Translations under genes and position numbers: made by a program
In this document: positions 25,234 through 34,643 of the stretch, one piece after another
How the letters are laid out: each line of letters opens with the position of its first letter
How positions within the stretch are numbered: the stretch's first letter is position 1
Notes under the pieces: model-generated
What the model was told of the DNA's origin: nothing
The model's input: only the letters and a program-made list of their open reading frames with translations
Database searches by the model: none
DNA from: Opitutales bacterium
GTDB taxonomy: Bacteria > Verrucomicrobiota > Verrucomicrobiia > Opitutales > JABSRG01
DNA: 64,000 nt
Assembly: GCA_028280845.1 (NCBI GenBank)
Contig: JANQKZ010000011.1
Coordinates: 1-64,000, forward strand
Direction: 5' to 3'

Positions 25234-25303
25234 CTACGATCTTTAGTTCACATCAAATCAGAGTTCATTTGTTGTAACATACTAATATGCCGCCTAAAGT
25301 GAA

Positions 25304-26524
25304 ATGGTAATAAAAGTCGCATATGGATCCGTGCCAAAAGATAGTGGCACTTTCACATTCTATCGAAATTTACTTCCTGAAATAAAGCAGTGGGGAATCG
25401 ACCTTCGGTGTGTTACCGTTGGTTGCAGGGAGGCTGCGTTATGGGAAGATTCCTATGCCGATAATAATTGCGTGCTCTTAGCGCCGAAAGTAAGCAGTGT
25501 GGAAAAACAGAGCATGGCTTTTTGTAATTGGTGCATCCAAGAAGGCATCGATATCGTTATTGGCGTTAACTCCGAGGCTATCCTTTCATCCCTTCCCCAC
25601 CTTCCCTCTAAAATTCGCGTCATGGCCCGTTGCGCCAACGCCTTTGACCATGGCTACCGGATCACCTTGGCTGGGCGTGAGCGCCTTAGCAAAATTATTG
25701 CCTTATCTCCCCGGCTCCGGGATGACCTGATCAAGGACTATAGCGTTTCCCCCGAACTGATTCAGCTAATCCCCAATGGGATCAACCCCAAACCCTTTGA
25801 ATCGGCTGCCGCCCAACACAGAGGTACTGGATCTTTACTCCGCCTCGGCTTCCTCGGTCGCCTCGAGCACAACCAGAAAGGTGTGCTTCATCTTCCTGCT
25901 ATCGCAAAGGCCCTGCAAGGGCGCAACATTCCCTTTGAGTTGCACATCGCCGGAAAAGGACGCCATGGGGCCCGCCTGAGGCAGCTTCTGGGAAGGGAGA
26001 AGCAGGACGGAAAAGTGCATTTTCACGGGGCTCTTTCCCCTGAACAGGTTCCTGATTTCCTTTCCGCCATAGATCTGTTTCTTTTTCCCTCCCATTTCGA
26101 AGGAATCCCCAATGCGCTTCTCGAGGCCATGATGGCGGGATGCATCCCCCTCGCCTGGAAGATAGCAGGAATCACCGATTTTGTCATCGAAGCGGGGAAA
26201 ACAGGCTTTCTCTTTAACACAGGGGACGTAGAGAGCATGGCGAAAACTATTGGCCACCTTCATCATCATCGATCAGATTTAAACAATCTTCGGCAAACTA
26301 TAGCCCAAGAGGCGCGAATTCGCTTTAATCCTACCCTTGCGGCTAAACGATATGCCAAAACCATTCGTGAAGTGATGGCTAATCCGCCTCCTCCGTTCAA
26401 ACCGCTTCCCTGGACTTCCTTCAAGACAAACGAGAACTTCTCACGTTCATGGACGGAGCACCTTCCGCACTCTGTGCGCCTGGCAGGGAAATCCCTTCTC
26501 TCCCGTCTTCAAAAACTACATTAA
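25304..26524 (+). CDS. Family 4 glycosyltransferase
   Basis: A 406-residue GT-B protein. 'SGTFTFYRNLLPEIKQWGIDL' is the acceptor-side loop, 'LRLGFLGRLEHNQKGVLHLPAIAKAL' opens the donor domain, and 'FPSHFEGIPNALLEAMMAGCIPLAWKIAGITDFV' is the E-x7-E motif. A C-terminal extension of about 40 residues is unassigned. The next gene begins at the base after its stop codon, so the two are co-transcribed. Confidence 0.9.
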   Translation: MVIKVAYGSVPKDSGTFTFYRNLLPEIKQWGIDLRCVTVGCREAALWEDSYADNNCVLLAPKVSSVEKQSMAFCNWCIQEGIDIVIGVNSEAILSSLPHLPSKIRVMARCANAFDHGYRITLAGRERLSKIIALSPRLRDDLIKDYSVSPELIQLIPNGINPKPFESAAAQHRGTGSLLRLGFLGRLEHNQKGVLHLPAIAKALQGRNIPFELHIAGKGRHGARLRQLLGREKQDGKVHFHGALSPEQVPDFLSAIDLFLFPSHFEGIPNALLEAMMAGCIPLAWKIAGITDFVIEAGKTGFLFNTGDVESMAKTIGHLHHHRSDLNNLRQTIAQEARIRFNPTLAAKRYAKTIREVMANPPPPFKPLPWTSFKTNENFSRSWTEHLPHSVRLAGKSLLSRLQKLH

Positions 26525-27205
26525 ATGATTCGCGATTTACTTAATTTGATTCCAGGAATCCGCCATCAGCTAATTGCGGGACCTGAGCATCGAAGATTGA
26601 AGAGTATTTCTTCTCAACTTGCCTTTGAGCAAGTCGAGAAAACTCAGGTTCTTCCCGATCGAAGAGCCATGCTCGATGCCTTAGATCGGCCCGGAATGAT
26701 TGCAGGAGAAGTTGGCGTCGCCCGCGGCGATTTCGCAGACCTTATCTTGTCCATATGCCAGCCTGCCAAACTCCATTTAATCGACTACTGGAAAACGGAG
26801 CGGAAGCCTGAAGGTTTCTCATTTGGTAAAGCAAAAAGAAAAATACCGGCCTATGAAGTTGTGAGGCAGCGCTTCCGGGAAGAGATAGACACCGGGTCCA
26901 TTGTCCTTCACCGCGGGTATTCGTGGGACGAACTGACTAAATTTTCCGATCGATATTTCGACTTTCTCTACATCGATGCTGGGCATGATTATGATAGTGT
27001 CACCAGGGATTTGGAAATTGCGAGGCCCAAGCTGAAGCCGGACGGATTGTTGGCCGGCCACGATTATACAAAGTGGGGTCGCCTTGGATCAAGAATGGGG
27101 GTATTCGAAGCTGTCAATGAATTCTGTATTCGCCATCGCTTTCGATTGAAGTATATCACTTTGGACGCTCAGACCCATCCAAGCTTTGCCTTGTCTCAAT
27201 ATTAA
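26525..27205 (+). CDS. Class I SAM-dependent methyltransferase
   Basis: A 226-residue protein of the Methyltransf_24-like group. Motif I is 'IAGEVGVARGDFADLIL', and 'DFLYIDAGHDYDSVTRDLEIARPKLKPDGLLAGHDY' forms the acidic and post-motif blocks. It is paralogous to the protein at 36858 (AELGVDKGDFSELII; IYIDTDHSYLTTKKEL). It probably methylates a sugar of the exported glycan. Acceptor unknown. Confidence 0.82.
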   Translation: MIRDLLNLIPGIRHQLIAGPEHRRLKSISSQLAFEQVEKTQVLPDRRAMLDALDRPGMIAGEVGVARGDFADLILSICQPAKLHLIDYWKTERKPEGFSFGKAKRKIPAYEVVRQRFREEIDTGSIVLHRGYSWDELTKFSDRYFDFLYIDAGHDYDSVTRDLEIARPKLKPDGLLAGHDYTKWGRLGSRMGVFEAVNEFCIRHRFRLKYITLDAQTHPSFALSQY

Positions 27206-27430
27206 GAATATTTCACACGGCGGAAACTCATCACAAGTATAACTTGCTTCCTCAGCATTTATTAACCTGCAGTCCAAGTGATTCACTCAAAATTCCAGGC
27301 TTGGATTAGAGACTGGGGATTAGTTCGATGCCGACTTCTTTTAAATTAATTCTCGACCTGACTTCTCGTCTTTTGAAACGATTTGCTTGTCGTAAATACG
27401 CAACTTTGGTTTTGGAGCTGACTCAGTAAA

Positions 27431-28498
27431 GTGCGCATACTTCAGATTATTAATGACTATAATTTAGATACCGGAGGGGCTCAACGCGTGGTTTTGAGTT
27501 TAAATCGTTCAATCAACGATGGGGATTCATTTAATTCTGAAATTCTTGGTCTATGCCATTCTGAAAGTCGGTTCAAACAGGCATCTTCCCAAGGCCTCAA
27601 ATCACCATATCACCCATTTGCATTACCTAAACTCTTCTGCTACTTGAGGCGAAACCTCCAATCTCATACCATTCTCCATGTACATCTCTTTCCGGCTATG
27701 TTTTATGTCGCTGTCTTAAAGGGGATTCGGCTTTTTTCAAACCCGATAATCTGCACTGAACACAGTACCTCGAATCGCCGTCGGAGCACATGGTGGGGGC
27801 AATGGGTTGACCGGTTTTTATATTCGCAATATGACCAAATCATTGCAATCAGCGATGGCACAAAAAATGAACTTTTGGAATGGATACCCTCCCTTGAAAG
27901 GAAAGTCCGGGTAGTCCCCAACGGCATTCCCCTTAAAAACAAGACGTTTCCCGAAAGAAACCCGACCAGGGGCCTCATCCTTTCGGTGGGTCGGCTCCAC
28001 CCGGCAAAAAATTTCGACACTGCGATCAAGGCCCTGGCTAAGATTACGGACATGGACTGGACTTATATTATTGCCGGTGAGGGCCAGGAACGGCCATACT
28101 TAGAAGACCTCATCGGTCAGCTTGAGTTACAACATCGTGTAAAATTGATAGGGTATCAAAACGATTTGGAGCCCATTTTCCAACAAGCCGAGATCTTCCT
28201 TGCTCCCTCCCGCTGGGAGGGCTTCGGGCTTTCTGTCGTAGAGGCCATGAATGCAGGTATCCCTGTTGCAGCTTCCCGGGTTCCTGGTTTAGAGGAAATC
28301 CTCAGTGCCAATTCTCCTTGCGGACTTTTTGTCCAGCATGATGAAATTGAATCAATTTCCTCTGCCGTAAAACGGCTGCTTCAAGACCGTAACCTACGCC
28401 ATAAGCTATCCAGAGATGGCTTTCATCGCTCTCTGAATTTTTCCCTGGAAAAGATGGCCCACAACTATGTCAATTGCTACCAAGCCCTCGCCCAATAA
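27431..28498 (+). CDS. Family 4 glycosyltransferase
   Basis: A 355-residue GT-B protein. The 'DTGGAQRVVLSLNRSI' loop is typical of GT4; 'LILSVGRLHPAKNFDTAIKALAKI' and 'APSRWEGFGLSVVEAMNAGIPVAASRVPGLEEI' mark the donor domain. The start is a GTG. The 225-base gap before it (27206-27430) shows no gene or clear signal. Confidence 0.92.
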   Translation: MRILQIINDYNLDTGGAQRVVLSLNRSINDGDSFNSEILGLCHSESRFKQASSQGLKSPYHPFALPKLFCYLRRNLQSHTILHVHLFPAMFYVAVLKGIRLFSNPIICTEHSTSNRRRSTWWGQWVDRFLYSQYDQIIAISDGTKNELLEWIPSLERKVRVVPNGIPLKNKTFPERNPTRGLILSVGRLHPAKNFDTAIKALAKITDMDWTYIIAGEGQERPYLEDLIGQLELQHRVKLIGYQNDLEPIFQQAEIFLAPSRWEGFGLSVVEAMNAGIPVAASRVPGLEEILSANSPCGLFVQHDEIESISSAVKRLLQDRNLRHKLSRDGFHRSLNFSLEKMAHNYVNCYQALAQ

Positions 28499-28511
28499 GA
28501 CAGGAGGAATA

Positions 28512-29891
28512 ATGACCAGCTCTTCCCAGGACCACAGGCGGGCAGTGCTTCTTTTTTCGCTTACTATCTTCTGCCTCTTTGCCATTCCAAAAGCAGGAAT
28601 GCGGGTTGGCCCCATCCCCATTTATTTTATTGATGGCTTGCTGCTCCTTACGTTTTTGTCCGCATACAGGCTTCCCACCGCTCTCCCCAATGGCCCCATT
28701 TTTCCTCTCTTTCTAGCAGTAGGCACCCTCATGGTGATCAGCGAAGCTTACGCAGCCCTCCTTATGGGTCAATTTCTCGAACCTCTCTATCGAACAGGCC
28801 GAACCCTACTTGCCCTTTCTATCTTTTATTCCACGGCAAAAATTCTGATTTCTCCTAAAGACCTGCAAACCCTCCTCAAATTTATTACTGTAGCGGCTGC
28901 TATCACCGCAGCTCTCATGATCGGCACGTCTCTACCCATCCTCCGGGGTCCCCTTTCCGGCCTTTTAACCTCGATTCCCTTTGTAGATTTCGCGGGTAAT
29001 ATGGATCGAAGTTTAGTGAGAATGGAAGGTGCCAGCAGGGGAATGTCCCTTGTAGGCGTTTCTATCCTTTCTGGGTATTTCCTGCTTATTGCCTGGCCCC
29101 TGGTGCTTCATCGCCGAGTCTTCCATGAAGGAAGGAACTTGAAGATCCTCCTCTTCACCTCTTTTGCCATCCCCATTGGGATCGTTTTCTCTTATTCACG
29201 GGGGGCCATTCTCGGCCTGATGTTTGTTACCCTTGGTATTCTGATTTACAGTCCCTCCCGCTCCAAGCCACTCCTCATCGGGAGTCTGATCTTCATGATA
29301 ACCCTGTTTTCTACCGTGGGCTGGAACTCCGAATTCTTTTTCTTTGAGCGCCTGGAAAACAGCACCAGGCGCATGATCGAAAACAATTTCCAACATCAAA
29401 GCGATTCAGAACGCATTCAGTCTTACACTGAACCTCTCGTTCACCTCTTTAACCATCCCGAGTTTATTATTCTGGGACAAGGTTTTGCCCGACATAAGAT
29501 GAGCGGTCATAGCTTGGCAGCAGATAGAGATGCCGCTACTCATGCAGTATTTTCGTCCGCTTATTATGCCTATGGAATGCTCACCGCTGTGCTCCTCCTA
29601 TCCCTATTATTTTATGCCATCTGGAAAACCTGGTCCTTAGCCCGGCATAAAGCATTCCTCTTTTCCCGCGCCCTTCTGCCGGCCCTGTTTGGATTCTTAC
29701 CCTGGTTCATGCTAGGGCATGCCGCCGTCTCCCAGATCCGTGGGATGATTCTCATGTTTTTCGTCTACGCCTTGGTGGCTATTCAAACCCGATTCACCGC
29801 TTTGCCCACCCATGCCCACCGTCCTCATCCTCCTTTCCGACAAGCGTTCAGGGTCCACCATGCTCCAAAAAGAGCTTTGCCAGCACCCTGA
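28512..29891 (+). CDS. O-antigen ligase/polymerase family membrane protein
   Basis: A 459-residue polytopic protein with about ten hydrophobic segments and a large loop containing 'NFQHQSDSERIQSYTEPLVHLFNHPEFIILGQGF', as in the Wzy/WaaL superfamily. It could polymerise repeat units or ligate the glycan to lipid A. The ATG at 28512 has AGGAGG four bases before it and is preferred over one at 28467 that would overlap the previous gene. Its 3' end overlaps the sulfotransferase gene by 80 bases. Confidence 0.82.
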   Translation: MTSSSQDHRRAVLLFSLTIFCLFAIPKAGMRVGPIPIYFIDGLLLLTFLSAYRLPTALPNGPIFPLFLAVGTLMVISEAYAALLMGQFLEPLYRTGRTLLALSIFYSTAKILISPKDLQTLLKFITVAAAITAALMIGTSLPILRGPLSGLLTSIPFVDFAGNMDRSLVRMEGASRGMSLVGVSILSGYFLLIAWPLVLHRRVFHEGRNLKILLFTSFAIPIGIVFSYSRGAILGLMFVTLGILIYSPSRSKPLLIGSLIFMITLFSTVGWNSEFFFFERLENSTRRMIENNFQHQSDSERIQSYTEPLVHLFNHPEFIILGQGFARHKMSGHSLAADRDAATHAVFSSAYYAYGMLTAVLLLSLLFYAIWKTWSLARHKAFLFSRALLPALFGFLPWFMLGHAAVSQIRGMILMFFVYALVAIQTRFTALPTHAHRPHPPFRQAFRVHHAPKRALPAP

Positions 29892-30702
29892 CATCCAAAC
29901 GGTTGCTTATTCATCTCATACCTACCTCGAGACCCATCACTGGACCAAGGCCGCTGTCCTTTTGGGAAGCTCCGCCTACCCGGGTTATGGAAGCCGATCC
30001 AACGCCCGCAAATACTTGGTGGATACCCTAAGGGGCAATCTTCCGGATTTTGTATTGCCAAAAGATGACCGGGAATTGGTTTTCTCCGGCTGGGAAGCCA
30101 TGTGTCACCATTTTGCTCAGCCGGTCTTTTTTGAGAAGTCTCCCCAGCTCCTTGGCGACCCTGCAGCTTTAGACCTTTTCTTCCAATGGGTACGGGAGAC
30201 CCACTTTCAGGTAAAAATTCTGGGCTTGGTTCGAAACCCAATGGCCGTGCAATACTCGGCTTACCAGCTGTTCCATACGTCACCAGATCAACGCCAATTT
30301 GGCTGGAAGCATATTCAAGAAAACTTGCTTCAAATCCAAAAAGAACTCCCCGCCGAACAATTTTGCCTCATCAAATATGAAGATTTGATCCTGACCCCTG
30401 AAGATACATTCTCGGCGATTTGCAAGTTCATCGGCAGGCCACCCCATACTGCCCTGGGTGCATCTACTCACCGGGTATCCCTCAATAAGTGGAGGGAAGA
30501 TCCATTCTTTACCCTGCAGTTAGCTGAAGACGTACAGGTCCTTGCAGAAACCTTAGGGTATTCTTCCGAGGATCTAAGAAATCCGCCTAAAAAAATTCCA
30601 CCCCTTTATCGACGGTTTGCGCGAGAGCTATCAGGCCGGATTAAGCTGGCTAGAACCCGCTTGGTCGATCGTGTCATTCGCCCACTTTTTTTGAAGAAAT
30701 GA
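29812..30702 (+). CDS. Sulfotransferase
   Basis: A 296-residue PAPS-dependent sulfotransferase. The 5'-phosphosulfate loop is RSGSTML at residues 12-18, and 'VKILGLVRNPMAVQYSAYQLF' is the 3'-phosphate region with Arg and Ser. It starts 80 bases inside the upstream gene; a later start would remove the P-loop, so the overlap appears genuine. It suggests that the exported polysaccharide is sulfated, common in marine bacteria. PAPS-producing genes are not in the window. Confidence 0.88.
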   Translation: MPTVLILLSDKRSGSTMLQKELCQHPDIQTVAYSSHTYLETHHWTKAAVLLGSSAYPGYGSRSNARKYLVDTLRGNLPDFVLPKDDRELVFSGWEAMCHHFAQPVFFEKSPQLLGDPAALDLFFQWVRETHFQVKILGLVRNPMAVQYSAYQLFHTSPDQRQFGWKHIQENLLQIQKELPAEQFCLIKYEDLILTPEDTFSAICKFIGRPPHTALGASTHRVSLNKWREDPFFTLQLAEDVQVLAETLGYSSEDLRNPPKKIPPLYRRFARELSGRIKLARTRLVDRVIRPLFLKK

Positions 30703-31514
30703 ACGACACCTTACAAACCCTCGGAGTAGTTGCCATATGCTATAACGAAGAGGAGGATTTGCCGGGTTTCCTCCAAAATCTCCTTCCTTGGGTCCACGAA
30801 ATTGTCCTCGTTGACGATGGATCGAAAGATCAGACTTCGGAAATTGCCAACTCGGCTTCCCCAAAGGTGAAATTCCTTAGATCCCCTCGTCAGGATGGTG
30901 AGTTTTACGCCGACCAAAGAAATAAGGGCATTGCTGCAGCTACCAGTGATTGGCTGCTTCACATGGATATCGATGAACGTGTTCCACCCGCGATGGCCCA
31001 GGAGATCCTTCAAGCCATCCAATCAACCCAGTATGATGCCTACTCATTCCGGCGACTGAATTATTTTCTCCACCGACCGATGCGGGGTGGAGGATGGTCG
31101 GATTGGAACCTCGTCCATCTTGCGCGCCGGGAGGTCCTCAGATTTGGGGGAATGTTTCATGAATCAATTCACCTTTCGGTTCCCGATCACAGGATAGGAA
31201 GCCTCCGCAAGAGTATGCACCATTTTAATGACGCTTCCTATGAAGAAAGACTGAGGAAAAGCATGACCTATCAAGCTGAAGTCGTACAACAAATGAAAAA
31301 TAGGAAGGTTTCAGTGAATGCACTAAACATGACCTTTGCGTGCATTATCGAATTCTTGAAAAAATATGTCTTCAAAAGAGGAGCACTGGACGGTATGCCG
31401 GGGCTCATATCAGCTATTCACTCCACTTGTGCAGTTTTTCGAGCCTACGCCATTTTATGGGATGAACAGAACAGAATTCCTCGGGACTCATTGAACAAAG
31501 GCATTTATGAGTAG
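30699..31514 (+). CDS. Family 2 glycosyltransferase (WaaE/KdtX-like)
   Basis: A 271-residue GT-A protein. 'VVAICYNEEEDLPGFLQNLLPWVHEIVLVDDGSKDQT' and 'YADQRNKGIAAATSDWLLHMDIDERV' are characteristic of the WaaE/KdtX group of LPS core glucosyltransferases and similar O-chain enzymes. The 4-base overlap with the sulfotransferase (ATGA) and 8-base overlap with the next gene show tight coupling. Confidence 0.9.
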   Translation: MNDTLQTLGVVAICYNEEEDLPGFLQNLLPWVHEIVLVDDGSKDQTSEIANSASPKVKFLRSPRQDGEFYADQRNKGIAAATSDWLLHMDIDERVPPAMAQEILQAIQSTQYDAYSFRRLNYFLHRPMRGGGWSDWNLVHLARREVLRFGGMFHESIHLSVPDHRIGSLRKSMHHFNDASYEERLRKSMTYQAEVVQQMKNRKVSVNALNMTFACIIEFLKKYVFKRGALDGMPGLISAIHSTCAVFRAYAILWDEQNRIPRDSLNKGIYE

Positions 31515-32277
31515 TGACGAAATCAAAAAAGATGTTCTTGAAACGCAGGTCGTTCAAGAATCTCAATACGAGTTTCCATATCATTATATACCAACAAATA
31601 ACGAAAACCAGTTTAGGCTTTTCCTATACTGGTCTTGGGGATTAAACTATATAAGTTCGAATGAATATATAATTCGACTTCTAGAAACAATTGATTTCGA
31701 AAGTCTAATTGATATAGGCTGTGGGGATGGAAGACTTCTACGTGATATTAATCGCCAATTCCCATCCAAGCAACTAATTGGAATCGATTACTCAGAACGA
31801 GCGATCGGTGTCGCCAAAGCACTCAATCCAAATATTTCGTATAGAAACATAAACATCTTAGAAGAGTTACCGGAGTTTCAATACGATGTCGTTACACTTG
31901 TTGAGGTCCTGGAGCATATACCCATTAACCAAGCGAAACACTTCATGGCCTCAGTCGCATCGACTCACAAAACTGGGGGAAAATTGATTTTAACAGTACC
32001 ACATGACAATGTTGGCGTTCAAAAAAAGCATTTTCAACATTTCAATAGTGAAACAATAAAACCCTACCTGGGTAATGAGTATAAGATTGAACAATTTTTT
32101 TATTTTGATAAAAAAAGCCGGATTGTTCGATATCTTCAATTCTTATTGAAAAATCGGTTTTTCATTTTGAATTATCAGCCAGCGCTAAATGGAATATACC
32201 GCCTATACCTAAAGCACTTTTTCCATTGCTCAGAGGAAAATTGTCGACGGATCGGTTTAATCGCTACTAGGACATAG
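31507..32277 (+). CDS. Class I SAM-dependent methyltransferase
   Basis: A 256-residue protein. Motif I is LIDIGCGDGRLLRDI, followed by 'LIGIDYSERAIGVAKALNP' and 'YDVVTLVEVLEHIP'. It belongs to the UbiG/Methyltransf_11-type group and could methylate a glycan residue or a chain end. It overlaps the upstream GT2 by 8 bases. AT-rich, like the following genes. Confidence 0.85.
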   Translation: MSSDEIKKDVLETQVVQESQYEFPYHYIPTNNENQFRLFLYWSWGLNYISSNEYIIRLLETIDFESLIDIGCGDGRLLRDINRQFPSKQLIGIDYSERAIGVAKALNPNISYRNINILEELPEFQYDVVTLVEVLEHIPINQAKHFMASVASTHKTGGKLILTVPHDNVGVQKKHFQHFNSETIKPYLGNEYKIEQFFYFDKKSRIVRYLQFLLKNRFFILNYQPALNGIYRLYLKHFFHCSEENCRRIGLIATRT

Positions 32278-32285
32278 AGCTTCCC

Positions 32286-33440
32286 TTGCAAGGAAAACCA
32301 CATATATTGTTCCATAGGCCCACTGCATGGAATAGCAAAGTTCAATGCAGTACAAAAACACTCGCGCGGTTATTTTCGAACCAGAACTACCGCGTAACTT
32401 ATCTCCAAAGTAATATTCATCTGGGTCATCTTTTTTTTCGTAAAGGATATTACGAGTATTGGAAGACAAGGGATTTTTTTGACGGAAATATTTGGATCAC
32501 CTCTTCATTGAGCCTTGTTCCTTTATCAATAAATGGAAGTCATAACAGGCTTCTAGCCAAAGCACATTACAAAAGCTGCATACCTTCTCTATATGAATGC
32601 ATCCAGAGGGGACATTGCACTCCTCCGGATTATATTTGGACAACTATTCCAGGTAGCACCGTATTAAAGTCCATTTTCCCTGAATCTAAGGTGGTTTTTC
32701 ATTCCATTGATAATTACTCTGCCTATAATCGAATTTCTATAAAGAGTTTAGAGAAAATAGATTACAGGGAGGCTGATCATGTCTTCACCATTGGGGAAAT
32801 CATCAAAAAGTCCGTTATCTCGGACTCAGAAATAAAACCCGGTAAGGTCACCAATCTTGGACAAGGGGTGGACACAATACAGTACCAAAACAAATCAACC
32901 CCTCCTTCATTATTTAGTAGCATAGGAAGACCTATCGCCATTTGGACTGGCGTCACAAGAAAGATAGATAGAAATCTATTGTCAATTTTTTCTAAAAAGA
33001 TGCGGCAATTAGGGGGATCAGTATTAATCATCGGCCCTAGTTGTGACTGGCTCCCCGGTTATCTTGAATCACATTCTAATGCAATTCACCTTGGACCGGT
33101 CCCTTCTGAGCAGCTACCCCCATACCTTCAGCATTCGGATATAGGATTAATGCTTTATGATCAGAGCCCTTCCAAGCAAAGCATCTACATGGGCCAGAAT
33201 CCCTTGAAGCTTTACGAGTATGCGGCAGCTGGGTTACCAACTCTCAGCACACCACATGAAGAGTTTCGATTTATCCAACCTCCAATAAAGATTGTCCGCA
33301 AAGGCATTGAGATTGAACAGGCAGTAAATAATTTACTTCAATATAAACAGGAATATCAGCAGAAAATGAAGGAATTTTCCAATAGACACACCTGGCAATC
33401 CATTGTTAAAAGGGCTAATTCTATATTACGGGACCTTTAA
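32286..33440 (+). CDS. Glycosyltransferase, GT-B fold (GT4-like)
   Basis: A 384-residue protein. 'PIAIWTGVTRKIDRNLLSIFSKKM' opens the donor domain and 'IYMGQNPLKLYEYAAAGLPTLSTPHEEF' is the donor-binding region, as in TuaH/GumK-like transferases. The start is a TTG 8 bases after the methyltransferase; no good ribosome binding site is seen, so the exact start is uncertain. Confidence 0.75.
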   Translation: MQGKPHILFHRPTAWNSKVQCSTKTLARLFSNQNYRVTYLQSNIHLGHLFFRKGYYEYWKTRDFFDGNIWITSSLSLVPLSINGSHNRLLAKAHYKSCIPSLYECIQRGHCTPPDYIWTTIPGSTVLKSIFPESKVVFHSIDNYSAYNRISIKSLEKIDYREADHVFTIGEIIKKSVISDSEIKPGKVTNLGQGVDTIQYQNKSTPPSLFSSIGRPIAIWTGVTRKIDRNLLSIFSKKMRQLGGSVLIIGPSCDWLPGYLESHSNAIHLGPVPSEQLPPYLQHSDIGLMLYDQSPSKQSIYMGQNPLKLYEYAAAGLPTLSTPHEEFRFIQPPIKIVRKGIEIEQAVNNLLQYKQEYQQKMKEFSNRHTWQSIVKRANSILRDL

Positions 33441-33453
33441 TAATAGTTCCAAC

Positions 33454-34581
33454 ATGCAAATAGCATACTTTTCTAACCAATTTCCACAGAAAAGTGGCCA
33501 TGGAATCTCCCGTTATTCACAAGAGCTTTTTAGTGAACTACAAAGGGCCAGATCCAAGGTCACCCTCATTCCAACAGCCACGTGGTCGGATTTATCCACA
33601 GAGGAAATTGAAGAGTTAAAATCAAGATCTGGATTAGTTTTTGCCCCTGCCGGCAGACGGATCACGCCTTTAGTCTGGAATTTGACCAACCTGCTCCCAA
33701 TAGAGTCCTATATACCTACGATCGATGCCGTTCACGCCCTTTCGTTAGGTTACCGAGTGGCTACTAAGAAGCCCTATATTGTTACAGTCCATGACATAGG
33801 CCCTTTAACTCACCCGGAATTTTTCAAGAATAAACCCCCTTGGATCATGAGACGGGCATTAGAGCAGATGATCTCCAGGAACGGCCCCATTATTTGCGTA
33901 TCTCACGCTACTGCTGATGATTTGTCTCATTTCGTTAGATCTCGTTACAACCAGGATATTACCTCTCGCATTTCAACCATCCATGAAGGTGTGAGGAAAG
34001 ATTTTTTCCACCAACCAGAAAGTGACCCGGGTAGTAAATCTTTTAAGAGCCTGGCTCCATACTTCTTGTCAGTTGGGAAAGCCAGCCCAAGGAAAAATAA
34101 TGTGAGGGTAATTAAGGCATTCCTTAAAGTCGCGGAGGAAGTACCTCATAACTTAGTTGTGGCTGGAGGCGTAGGATGGAATGACAGTTCAATGGATCAT
34201 ACCATAAAAAGCTCTAAGTTTGCTCACCGCATTAAACATTTAGGCTTCGTCAGCGAATCCGATCTCAAACAACTCTACAGGGGCGCGGCGGCATTCGTAT
34301 ATCCTTCCCTTTTTGAGGGTTTTGGACTCCCAATTCTTGAGGCTATGGCGGCCGGGTGTCCAGTTATTACTTCAAACATAAGTTCCATGCCGGAAGTTGC
34401 GGGCGAAGCGGCATTGCTGGTGAATCCTAGAAGTATCGAAGAAATCGCAGATGGACTGCTTCTCTTAGCTCAAGATGAGGATCAACGTGTAAGTCTAAAA
34501 ATGAAGGGACAATCCCGGGCCAAACAATTTACTTGGGAAAAAACTGCTGAAGCAGTGCTCACAGTATACTCCAACCTCTGA
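33454..34581 (+). CDS. Family 4 glycosyltransferase (mannosyltransferase-like)
   Basis: A 375-residue GT4 protein. 'KSGHGISRYSQELFSELQRA' is the acceptor loop; 'YFLSVGKASPRKNNVRVIKAFLKV' and 'VYPSLFEGFGLPILEAMAAGCPVITSNISSMPEVAGEAALLV' are the donor domain, close to WbaZ/MtfB-type enzymes. The ATG at 33454 is preferred over an upstream TTG (33403) that would overlap the previous gene by 38 bases. Confidence 0.92.
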   Translation: MQIAYFSNQFPQKSGHGISRYSQELFSELQRARSKVTLIPTATWSDLSTEEIEELKSRSGLVFAPAGRRITPLVWNLTNLLPIESYIPTIDAVHALSLGYRVATKKPYIVTVHDIGPLTHPEFFKNKPPWIMRRALEQMISRNGPIICVSHATADDLSHFVRSRYNQDITSRISTIHEGVRKDFFHQPESDPGSKSFKSLAPYFLSVGKASPRKNNVRVIKAFLKVAEEVPHNLVVAGGVGWNDSSMDHTIKSSKFAHRIKHLGFVSESDLKQLYRGAAAFVYPSLFEGFGLPILEAMAAGCPVITSNISSMPEVAGEAALLVNPRSIEEIADGLLLLAQDEDQRVSLKMKGQSRAKQFTWEKTAEAVLTVYSNL

Positions 34582-34643
34582 ATGGCAATTGTTTATTTTT
34601 ATATAAAACAAATATTTCTAGTTCTCTTTCCTACTGAATTCCT

